Shown here: one piece after another, positions 6,478 to 13,358 of the stretch | Position numbering within the stretch: position 1 is the stretch's first letter | Layout: the number at the start of each line of letters is the position of its first letter | Assembly (NCBI GenBank): GCA_964431545.1 | Contig: CAYSLC010000136.1 | Coordinates: 1-15,544 of the forward strand | DNA: 15,544 nucleotides | Origin: CAYSLC01 sp964431545 | GTDB lineage: Bacteria > Desulfobacterota > Desulfobacteria > Desulfobacterales > JAABSP01 | Reading direction: 5' to 3' | Translations under genes and position numbers: made by a program | The notes under the pieces: model-generated | Told to the model about the DNA's origin: nothing | Database searches by the model: none | What the model saw: the letters and a program-made list of their open reading frames with translations, nothing else

Positions 6478-7641
6478 ATGGACAAGGCCGCCTCCAAGGC
6501 GAAGATGGAGTGTATTTCACTGGTGCCCAAGGATATCCCCGAAGAGATCACCGAGTCGGATGAGGAGCGCTTCTTCCGGGTGGTCGAGGTCGGACTCAAC
6601 GGAGAACAGCGATCCTGGATCGAGACGCCCTCCCGGGTGGAACCCCGCCAGGAGAGCGTGCTGGCCATCCACTGGCATCCGGAGTTTGTCCCCCTGGAGC
6701 TGATCCGACGGCGCATCGACGCCACCTTCCCCAACCGGAGCGACGAGCTGATCATCCCCACCCAGCACAACGAGCTGCTGACCTACGACGGGTACAGCGG
6801 CGTGGAGGTGGACTGCTTCTCCGCCGGATTCAACCAGAAGGTCCAGTTGCTCCTTCACTTTGAGACGGAGAAGATGGGCGACGCCCCCATCTTCCGGGAG
6901 ATGCTGGCCCACACTTTCAAGTACCGCTCCTCCCAGCTCTTCGATTTCATCCGGACCATCACCCGCCCCCTGGAGGACCGTCTCGATCAGGCGGCCCGGG
7001 AGACCGGCGCAAACGCCTCCCTGGTCCACTTCGTCCGGGTCTATGTGGGGAAGGTGAGCCGGCTCCTCGACACCCACATGGACCGGGTACCGGCGGCATC
7101 CATAAAGAACAAACTCCTGCGCAACTTCTTCGATACCCTTCGACGGGAGTACGGCGATCCCCTCATCGACCGGGCACAGACCTTTCTGACCGCCGTCAAG
7201 AAGATCGTCAAGGGCGGCTTTCCCCTAAAATACTTCTACCGGACCTCGGAGGTGATCGAGGAGGCGAGGGGGCTTAAGGCGGGGATCGTCATCCCCCACC
7301 CGGAACAGTTCTGGCCCATCCTCCTGGCCGAATACGACGTGGACGGCTACGAGGTCTGGAACCCCCAGTCCCAGAAGTACACGGAGTTCCTCATCTCGGT
7401 GCTCGACAAGAAAAATCGGGCGATGTCCGGCTCCGGCCGCCCGCTGCTCATCTTCATGGGCGACGACACCCACATGGGGGAGAAGACCCGGCACCCCCGG
7501 GAGCGGAACCCGGAGAAGGCCGCCCGGGAGGTCGGCTTCCAGCCGGCCTGGGAGAACCTGTCCATCCGCAAGTCCCTGATCACGGCCGGGGCCAGCCGGA
7601 AACAGGTCATCGAGGCGTACAAGGCCCGGCTGGCGGGATAG
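6478..7641 (+). CDS. PHP-like metal-dependent phosphoesterase (tentative)
   Basis: A 387-residue cytoplasmic protein. I do not recognise a named family, but motifs in order resemble the PHP fold. They are H65-W-H67 (HWHPEF); PTQHNEL with H97, followed by GVEVD; IPHPE with H274; DGYEVWNP with E292; and IFMGDDTHMG with D330 and H332. This matches the PHP order HxH, then H/E, then HP, then DxH. In PHP enzymes these residues bind two or three metals and hydrolyse phosphoesters. A helical insert (about 145-250) separates the motifs and is not typical. The C-terminus (RKSLITAGASRKQVIEAYKARL) is helical. The open frame extends upstream to 6349, but ATG 6478 has a GGGAGAGGGGGAGAG stretch just before it and leaves a 20-bp gap after the XXXCH gene. 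A fold comparison could overturn this assignment. Confidence 0.6.
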   Translation: MDKAASKAKMECISLVPKDIPEEITESDEERFFRVVEVGLNGEQRSWIETPSRVEPRQESVLAIHWHPEFVPLELIRRRIDATFPNRSDELIIPTQHNELLTYDGYSGVEVDCFSAGFNQKVQLLLHFETEKMGDAPIFREMLAHTFKYRSSQLFDFIRTITRPLEDRLDQAARETGANASLVHFVRVYVGKVSRLLDTHMDRVPAASIKNKLLRNFFDTLRREYGDPLIDRAQTFLTAVKKIVKGGFPLKYFYRTSEVIEEARGLKAGIVIPHPEQFWPILLAEYDVDGYEVWNPQSQKYTEFLISVLDKKNRAMSGSGRPLLIFMGDDTHMGEKTRHPRERNPEKAAREVGFQPAWENLSIRKSLITAGASRKQVIEAYKARLAG

Positions 7642-7650
7642 GGAGGGATC

Positions 7651-7920
7651 ATGGCCGACGACCACCTGTTCGAATACGAGGCGTTCCAGGACAACGAGAC
7701 CATCGGCGGGTATCTGAGCGCCCTGGTGGAGGGGTTCGAGAAGGGGCGGATCTCCCTTCGGTCCCTGGACGAAGAGATCGTCCTCTCCCCCAACAACCTT
7801 CTCCAGGTCTCCATCAAGGCCCGGAAGAAGGGGAGCAAGAACAAGCTCTCCATCAAGGTCACCTGGAAGGACGCCAGGACCCCGCACCCCAACGAACCCA
7901 CCATCCAGATCGGCCCCTGA
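7651..7920 (+). CDS. Amphi-Trp domain protein 1
   Basis: An 89-residue small protein of the amphi-Trp family. It has an acidic N-terminus (DDHLFEYEAF), a helix YLSALVEGFEKGRISL, the strand EEIVLSPNNLLQVSIKARKKG, and the closing KNKLSIKVTWKD, whose alternating hydrophobic residues plus Trp give the family its name. No catalytic residues are visible. It has the size and charge pattern of a carrier or of a modification target. GGGAGGGATC directly precedes the ATG, 9 bp after the upstream gene, so it is co-transcribed. A paralogue with the same layout lies at 12843. I infer that it may be a protein partner of the adjacent kinases or ATP-grasp ligase. Confidence 0.85.
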   Translation: MADDHLFEYEAFQDNETIGGYLSALVEGFEKGRISLRSLDEEIVLSPNNLLQVSIKARKKGSKNKLSIKVTWKDARTPHPNEPTIQIGP

Positions 7921-7926
7921 GGTGCG

Positions 7927-9564
7927 ATGACCTTGGACACCATTCTGGAAAACGCCAGGCTGCTCCTCACCGAGGCCCGGTACCAGGTCAAGATGACCTG
8001 CGGGCTGCTCAACGATTTCAGCGACGGCCTCCTGGAGAAGATCGCCGCCAAGGACGACTACATCGACAACCTCAAGACCACGGTGGAAAACCACTGCTTC
8101 TCCAAGATCCACGGCCGGGGCCACATGGATGAAAAGGAGGTCAACGCGGTCCGATCCCTCCACGTCATCTGCACCAACCTGGAGCGGATCTGCGACTTCT
8201 GCGTCAATATCGCCCGACAGACCCACTACCTGTCCGACCGGTCCGTCATGCACCGGTACGACTACCCGCCCATGTTCACCGAGATCCAGAAGGGGCTGGA
8301 ACGGATCATCCGGGTCTTCCGGAACCAGGACCTGTCCGGGGCCCTGGAGATCTGCAGGACCGAGTTCACCCTGGACCAGATGTACAAGACCAGCTTCGAC
8401 CAGATCATGGCCGAGATCCGGGAGGGCAAGGGGGTGGAGGACCTGATCACGGTGATCTTCATCTTCCGGTACCTGGAGCGGATCGGCGACTCCCTGCTCA
8501 ACGTGGGCGAGGCGCTCATCTTCGCCATCATCGGGGACCGGATCAAGATCCGCCAGTTCGAGGCGCTCCAGAAGACCCTCACCGAATCCGGGTTCGAAGG
8601 GACCTTGGGCGACATCGATTTCAACTCCATCTGGGGGTCCCGGTCCGGATGCCGCATCGGCAAGGTGGAGGACAAGCGGATCGGCAGAACCAAGGCCCAG
8701 GGGATCTTCAAGGAGGGGATCAAGAAGAAGATCAAGCTGGAACGGGAGAACATCAAACGGTGGGAGGAGATCTATCCCGGTCTCGCCCCCCGGGTCTTCG
8801 GATACTATGAGCGGCGGGAGACGGCCTCCATGCTCATCGAGTTCCTTTCCGGGTGCACCCTGGACCAGGTGTTGCTCACCGAGAGCGAGGAGATCCTGGG
8901 CAACGTGCTGTTCATCTTCGAACAGACCCTGGGCGAAGTATGGGAGTCGACCCTGCGGCGGCATCCCCTGCGCACCGATTACATGGAACAGCTTCAAAGC
9001 CGTTTGGAGGCCGTCCGCCGGGTCCATCCCCATTTCATCCGGAATCCCAAGGGGATCAACGGAATGCCCATCCAATCCTCCCAGGAACTCATCGCCGCCT
9101 GCGGCCGGGTGGAGCGGTCCGTCCAGGCCCCCCTGACCGTCTTCATCCACGGGGATTTCAACGTCAACAACATCGTCTACAACCACGACAAGGAGACCAT
9201 CAACTACATCGACCTCTACCGGTCGAGGGACGCCGACTACGTGCAGGACGCCTCGGTCTTCCTGGTCTCCAACTTCCGTCTGCCGGTCTTCGAGCCCCGG
9301 ATCCGGGGGCGCCTCAACGAGGTGATCCTCCATTTCTACCGCCGGTTTCTCGGCTTCGCCGACGCCCACCGGGACGAGACCTTTCAGGTGCGCATGGCCC
9401 TGGCCCTGGCCCGCTCCTTCTACACGTCGAGCCGTTTTGAATTGAACTTCCGGTTCGCAAAGGATATGTACCACCGGGCCCACTATCTCATGGAGCGGAT
9501 GGTCGGCCACGCGGACAAGCCGTGGGAGGCCTTCCGTTTGCCCCTGGACGTACTCATCTACTAG
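7927..9564 (+). CDS. PhoU domain fused to APH-type phosphotransferase
   Basis: A 545-residue two-domain protein. Residues about 1-215 are a PhoU-like helical bundle, with the repeated pattern KMTCGLLNDFSDGLLEKI...LKTTVENHC, then LHVICTNLERICDFCVNIA, then IFRYLERIGDSLLNVGEAL. PhoU proteins link phosphate uptake (PstSCAB) to PhoR signalling. Residues about 235-530 are an aminoglycoside-phosphotransferase/choline-kinase-like fold with the Brenner-type catalytic loop HGDFNVNN (H408, D410, N415) and the metal-binding Asp of YIDLYRSRDAD (D429). Both motifs are intact, so kinase activity is plausible. The substrate is unknown, and drug resistance is not implied. It is 6 bp after the amphi-Trp gene. 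No frameshift or break lies between the domains, so the fusion is real in this assembly. The domain pairing makes it the likely phosphate-sensing component of the cassette (inference). Confidence 0.85.
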   Translation: MTLDTILENARLLLTEARYQVKMTCGLLNDFSDGLLEKIAAKDDYIDNLKTTVENHCFSKIHGRGHMDEKEVNAVRSLHVICTNLERICDFCVNIARQTHYLSDRSVMHRYDYPPMFTEIQKGLERIIRVFRNQDLSGALEICRTEFTLDQMYKTSFDQIMAEIREGKGVEDLITVIFIFRYLERIGDSLLNVGEALIFAIIGDRIKIRQFEALQKTLTESGFEGTLGDIDFNSIWGSRSGCRIGKVEDKRIGRTKAQGIFKEGIKKKIKLERENIKRWEEIYPGLAPRVFGYYERRETASMLIEFLSGCTLDQVLLTESEEILGNVLFIFEQTLGEVWESTLRRHPLRTDYMEQLQSRLEAVRRVHPHFIRNPKGINGMPIQSSQELIAACGRVERSVQAPLTVFIHGDFNVNNIVYNHDKETINYIDLYRSRDADYVQDASVFLVSNFRLPVFEPRIRGRLNEVILHFYRRFLGFADAHRDETFQVRMALALARSFYTSSRFELNFRFAKDMYHRAHYLMERMVGHADKPWEAFRLPLDVLIY

Positions 9565-9588
9565 CGTTTCACGAAGGGAGGAGACACA

Positions 9589-10476
9589 ATGCCGCACATC
9601 GGGGTCGTGGGGACCATCGGCGGATGGTCCTCGGAACTGCTGGCGGACACCGTGGACCGGTTGACGGGCCGGCGCCTGCTCATCGATCTCAAGGGGATCC
9701 GGCTCGATCTCGCCGATGGGAAAGCCTGGTACGACGGCACCGATCTCACCGCCCTCGACGCCCTGATCATCAAGAAGGTGGGGGCCCGGTACTCCCCGGA
9801 TCTGTTGGACCGCCTGGAGATGCTCCGGTTTTTGAACGGACGGGGGCTGAAGATGTTCTCCCCGCCCTTGAACATCATGCGGGTCCTCGATCGTCTGAGC
9901 TGTACCGTGACCCTCCAGCTCGGGGGGATCCCCATGCCCCCCACCACCGTCACCGAGGACGTGGAGGCGGCCCTGGCCGCCGTGGAAACGTACGGGGAGG
10001 CGGTCTTCAAGCCCCTGTACACCTCCAAGGCAAGGGGCATGGCCCTGATCCGTTCCGGCCCCGGGGCCCGGGCCGCCATCGAGGCGTACCGGGAGGAGAA
10101 CGCCATCCTCTATATCCAGAAGCGGATCGACCTCCCCGGCAAGGACCTGGGGATCGCCTTTCTGGGGGGCCGGTACCTGACCACCTATGCCCGGTGCAAG
10201 AACGGCGACGCCTGGAACACCACCACGCGCTCCGGGGGAAAGTACGAGTTCCATGAGCCGTCCCCGGAGATCATCCGGCTGGCGGAACGGGCCCAGGCCC
10301 TGTTCGGCCTCGACTTCACCTGCGTGGACGTGGCGGAGACCGAGGCGGGGCCCATGGTCTTCGAGGTCTCGGCCTTCGGCGGGTTCCGGGGGATCCAGTC
10401 CACCAGCGGCATCGATGTCTCCCGGCTTCTGGTGGAATATGTGATGGAGAAGATCGGGGGAAAGGAGACCCCATGA
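9589..10476 (+). CDS. GAK system ATP-grasp enzyme (RimK-like)
   Basis: A 295-residue protein of the ATP-grasp fold, related to RimK and other glutamate-type ligases that join carboxyl to amine with ATP. The N-terminal domain (about 1-95) precedes the grasp domain. Visible motifs are FKPLYTSKARGM (K141 and the small glycine-type loop), the dipole YIQKRIDLPGKDLGIAFLGG, and the Mg-binding region FTCVDVAE (D247) ... MVFEVSAFGGFRG (E259). RimK proteins normally have ExN at the last site; here it is E-V-S (S261), which may be family-specific or alter metal binding. The strong AAGGGAGGAG site and the 24-bp gap mark internal translation. Its stop overlaps the next start as ATGA (10473-10476). The substrate is unknown; one of the small proteins in the operon is the natural candidate. 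Confidence 0.88.
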   Translation: MPHIGVVGTIGGWSSELLADTVDRLTGRRLLIDLKGIRLDLADGKAWYDGTDLTALDALIIKKVGARYSPDLLDRLEMLRFLNGRGLKMFSPPLNIMRVLDRLSCTVTLQLGGIPMPPTTVTEDVEAALAAVETYGEAVFKPLYTSKARGMALIRSGPGARAAIEAYREENAILYIQKRIDLPGKDLGIAFLGGRYLTTYARCKNGDAWNTTTRSGGKYEFHEPSPEIIRLAERAQALFGLDFTCVDVAETEAGPMVFEVSAFGGFRGIQSTSGIDVSRLLVEYVMEKIGGKETP

Positions 10477-11558
10477 CCCAGCGACGGACCCTCGCCGCGG
10501 CGATCCGCCGGGACCACCCGGCCGCGCATCGTCTCGACCTCCGGTTCGGCGATTGCGCCGTGGCGGTCCACGCCGACCGGGAGGAGACCATCGGGGCCCT
10601 GGCCGACTATTACGGCCCCTTTGTCACGGCGGCCGACCCCGCTCCCCCCATCACGGTCACCGTCCACCAGGCCGATCCGCCGGACCTCCCCGTGTCCTTT
10701 ACCCGGAAACCTCCCGATCCCGGCAAGACCCGGATCAAGGAGGAGTTCGTCGATCTTCCCGATGGACGGATCGTCCGCAAGCGGCTCACCGGCATGATCT
10801 TTCTCTTCGGCGAAGGGGACCACCTGGCCGTCGGTCCGTGCCGGGAGAACCTCAATCAGGTGATCAACTTCATCAACAACCGGTACATCGAGTGGAAGCT
10901 CTGTGACGGATGTCTCCTGGGACATGCCGCCGGGGTGCTCCTGGACGGTCGCGGGCTGGCCCTGGCCGGGACCTCCGGCGCCGGCAAGTCGACGCTGGCC
11001 CTGGAGCTGATGAACCACGGGGCCCGGTTCGTCAGCAACGACCGGATCATGGTGACGGAGACCGACCAGGGGCTTTCCATGTTCGGGGTGGCCAAACTGC
11101 CCCGGATCAACCCCGGCACCGCCCTCAACAATCCCAACCTCGAAAAGATCGTCCCGGATGCGGACCGGGAGCGGTTTTCAGGCTTATCCCGGGACCGCCT
11201 GTGGGCGGTGGAGCACAAGTACGACGCCCCCATCGACCGATGTTTCGGCCCGGACCGGTTCGTCCTCTCCGGGCCCATGGACGGACTGGTCATCCTCAAC
11301 TGGGACCGCGACGCCGGAGAAGATCCCCGGATCCGGCGGGTGGAGATCGGGCGACGACCGGACCTTCTGGCCGCCTTCATGAAGCCCACCGGCCTCTTCT
11401 TTCTGCCGGATGATCCGGCCGCGGCACCGGACCTCTCCGAGGCCGCCTACATCCGCCTTCTCTCCCGGCACCCGGTCTGGGAGATCGTAGGCGGCGTCGA
11501 CTTCGCCCGGGCCGCCCTGGACTGCATGGCATGCTTATCCGAATCCGCAGGAGCCTGA
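10473..11558 (+). CDS. HprK-related kinase B
   Basis: A 361-residue protein. Its C-terminal half carries a P-loop LALAGTSGAGKST (G166-T174, K172) followed by ALELMNHGARFVSNDRIMV, the layout of HPr kinase/phosphorylase, where the P-loop is followed by a Leu-rich helix and a [SV]xDD/ND region. HprK phosphorylates a Ser on the small PTS protein HPr. This is a distant relative found in GAK cassettes, and no HPr gene is present in the window, so another small protein is the likely target (inference). The N-terminal part (about 1-125) is unlike HprK's and has no recognised motif. Translation is coupled to the ATP-grasp gene by a 4-bp overlap. Its end overlaps the CofD-like gene by 28 bp. Confidence 0.87.
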   Translation: MTQRRTLAAAIRRDHPAAHRLDLRFGDCAVAVHADREETIGALADYYGPFVTAADPAPPITVTVHQADPPDLPVSFTRKPPDPGKTRIKEEFVDLPDGRIVRKRLTGMIFLFGEGDHLAVGPCRENLNQVINFINNRYIEWKLCDGCLLGHAAGVLLDGRGLALAGTSGAGKSTLALELMNHGARFVSNDRIMVTETDQGLSMFGVAKLPRINPGTALNNPNLEKIVPDADRERFSGLSRDRLWAVEHKYDAPIDRCFGPDRFVLSGPMDGLVILNWDRDAGEDPRIRRVEIGRRPDLLAAFMKPTGLFFLPDDPAAAPDLSEAAYIRLLSRHPVWEIVGGVDFARAALDCMACLSESAGA

Positions 11559-12721
11559 AGATCCCGGATCCGGTCCGGCTGGCCCTCTACCGGCGCAGCC
11601 CGGACCTGGGGCCCAAGATCCTCTTTTTCACCGGCGGCACCGCCCTGCGGCCCGCCTGCGGGGAGTTGATCCAATACAGCCACAACACCATCCACATCGT
11701 CACCCCCTTCGATTCTGGAGGGAGTTCCGCCAAGCTCCGGGAGGCCTTCCGGATGCCGGCCATCGGCGACGTGCGCAACCGTCTTCTGGCCCTGGCCGAC
11801 CGGAGCCTCCACGGCAACCCCGAGATCTTCAAACTCTTCGCCCACCGGTTTCCCGAGGACGGGGACGGCCGGGAGCTTTCCCGGATCCTCGATGCCATGA
11901 CCAAGGGGCGCCACCCCCTGGTGGCCGCCATCCCCGATCCCATGCGCAAGATCATCCGCCACCATCTGCGCCGGTTCCGGGAGCACATGCCGGAGGACTT
12001 CGATCTCGCCAAGGCGAGCATCGGCAACCTGATCCTCACCGGCGGATACCTGGACAACGGCCGCCATATGGACCCGGTGATCTACATCTTCTCCAAGCTG
12101 GTCCAGGTCCGGGGGACCGTTCGTCCGTTGCTCAACCGGCACCTCCATCTGATCGCGGAACTCGAAAACGGCGAGGTGATCGTTGGCCAGCACCGGCTCA
12201 CCGGCAAGGAGACGGCGCCCATCGCCGCCAGGGTTTCCCGGATCTACCTGAGCGGCGGCCGGAGGGCCCCCCGGCCGGCCGCCGTGACCATCCGGGACAA
12301 GATGGTCAAACGCATCGGCGAGGCGGAACTCATCTGCTACCCCATGGGGAGTTTCTTCTCCAGCCTGGTGGCCAACCTGCTGCCGTCCGGGGTGGGGACG
12401 GCCGTCCGGAAAAATCCCTGCCCCAAGGTCTATGTTCCGTCCACGGGTCATGATCCCGAGGTTTTCGGGTACACCCTGACCGATCAGGTGGAGCGGCTGG
12501 TGGCGTATCTTCGGATGGATGATCCGGACGGCACCGCCCCAAGGGACGTTCTCGACTATGTGATCGTCGACCGGGAGAACGGGGCGTATCCGGGCGGGGT
12601 GGAGGAGGAACGGCTCAACCGGATGGGGATCGAGGTGATCGACTGCCGGTTGATCGATCCGGAAACGGGCCCCCTCATCCAGGAGCGGCACTTCGTCCCC
12701 GTCCTCTTCTCCCTGGTTTGA
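11531..12721 (+). CDS. GAK system CofD/YvcK-like protein
   Basis: A 396-residue protein with the CofD/YvcK Rossmann-type signatures: LFFTGGTAL (G35-G36-T37), TPFDSGGSSAKLREAF (D61-S66) and AIGDVRNRLLALAD (G79-D80, R82-N83). CofD transfers lactyl-phospho groups to F0 of coenzyme F420, whereas YvcK binds UDP-GlcNAc and regulates cell-wall and carbon metabolism. Neither activity can be assigned here, and no F420 genes are visible. The rest (about 100-390) is helical then mixed, with NLILTGGYLDNGRHMDPV as a second conserved patch. The chosen ATG overlaps the HprK-like gene by 28 bp; a later start would lose little. It ends the tightly packed part of the operon. Confidence 0.87.
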   Translation: MLIRIRRSLKIPDPVRLALYRRSPDLGPKILFFTGGTALRPACGELIQYSHNTIHIVTPFDSGGSSAKLREAFRMPAIGDVRNRLLALADRSLHGNPEIFKLFAHRFPEDGDGRELSRILDAMTKGRHPLVAAIPDPMRKIIRHHLRRFREHMPEDFDLAKASIGNLILTGGYLDNGRHMDPVIYIFSKLVQVRGTVRPLLNRHLHLIAELENGEVIVGQHRLTGKETAPIAARVSRIYLSGGRRAPRPAAVTIRDKMVKRIGEAELICYPMGSFFSSLVANLLPSGVGTAVRKNPCPKVYVPSTGHDPEVFGYTLTDQVERLVAYLRMDDPDGTAPRDVLDYVIVDRENGAYPGGVEEERLNRMGIEVIDCRLIDPETGPLIQERHFVPVLFSLV

Positions 12722-12842
12722 CCAAGAGGTTGACCGGGGTTTGAAACGGACGTGACCGCGCGGGGCCGGCAACAGGGGTCCTGGTCCGACGGGACCGCCG
12801 GCGGCCGATATCAACGATAACGGAAAAGACAGAGGAGGTTCA
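12722..12842 (+). other. 121-bp gap between the CofD-like gene and amphi-Trp 2
   Basis: This gap is far longer than the others in the operon (9, 6 and 24 bp, or overlaps). It holds two TTGACC copies 12 bp apart (12718-12723 and 12730-12735) that could be a -35, but no matching -10 was found. There is also no intrinsic terminator. A strong AGAGGAGG site precedes the next ATG. The second amphi-Trp gene could be read through or have its own promoter; the sequence does not decide. Confidence 0.4.
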
Positions 12843-13166
12843 ATGGGCAAGGACGACATCAGCATGGAAGGAACCATGGAGACCCAGGAGGTGATCCATT
12901 ATCTGGAGGGCCTCATCGAGGGCTTCCGGGAGGGGCGGATCGTGGTGGAGCAGGGGGAGCGGTACCTCACCCTCAACCCGCCCAAGACCCTCGGGGTGGA
13001 GATCGAGGCGAGACGGAAGAAGGACAAAGAGAAGTTGAGCCTGGAACTCTCCTGGCACAAAACGGCCGAGGAATCGGAAGGCAAGACCCTGAAGATCTCC
13101 AGCAAGGAGCCGGAGATCGAGGCGGCCGAGGCCCCGGTTCCGGATCAGGGCGGCGGGCTCCCGTAG
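12843..13166 (+). CDS. Amphi-Trp domain protein 2
   Basis: A 107-residue paralogue of the protein at 7651. Shared layout: an acidic leader, the helix VIHYLEGLIEGFREGRIVV, the strand ERYLTLNPPKTLGVEIEARRKKD, and LSLELSWHK with the family Trp. It differs by a Glu-rich C-terminal tail (KISSKEPEIEAAEAPVPDQ), a flexible extension lacking in the first copy. The start at 12843 has AGAGGAGG about 5 bp upstream; M8 and M12 are possible later starts. No catalytic motif is visible. It probably serves with the GAK enzymes as a partner or target. The two copies are divergent, so the duplication is old. Confidence 0.83.
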   Translation: MGKDDISMEGTMETQEVIHYLEGLIEGFREGRIVVEQGERYLTLNPPKTLGVEIEARRKKDKEKLSLELSWHKTAEESEGKTLKISSKEPEIEAAEAPVPDQGGGLP

Positions 13167-13185
13167 ACATCGGACGAGTTTCACC

Positions 13186-13220
13186 GCGGGGGGACGGCGG
13201 CTTTCCCGGCCGCCCCCCGC
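13186..13220. terminator. Strong GC hairpin after amphi-Trp 2
   Basis: GCGGGGGG (13186-13193) pairs with CCCCCCGC (13213-13220), and after a one-base bulge CGGC (13195-13198) pairs with GCCG (13209-13212). The stem is about 12 bp of almost pure GC, 20 bp after the stop at 13166. No T-tract follows, so it is a terminator-like or mRNA-end hairpin rather than a canonical intrinsic terminator. It plausibly marks the 3' end of the GAK unit. Confidence 0.5.
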
Positions 13221-13358
13221 TCATCCCTCCCGTGTTTCCATGCGGCGGCGGTTGCGGAAAAGGGTTTCCCACGAATCGGGAGATCTGGTAGGCTGAACCT
13301 CCCGGCGCGGACGGTGACCGGACCCGTCCGCGGAAGATCACCCACAAGGAGGTTCCCC

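Noticed and set aside
7927..9564. An aminoglycoside resistance gene
   Set aside because: The APH fold is broad. Fusion to PhoU and the GAK context argue for an endogenous regulatory or metabolic kinase.
7225..10254. A 1009-codon open frame on the minus strand across the GAK operon
   Set aside because: It is antisense to four well-supported genes. The protein is low-complexity (Gly, Asp, Val, Pro, Leu) with no domain pattern, as expected from high third-position GC on the coding strand.
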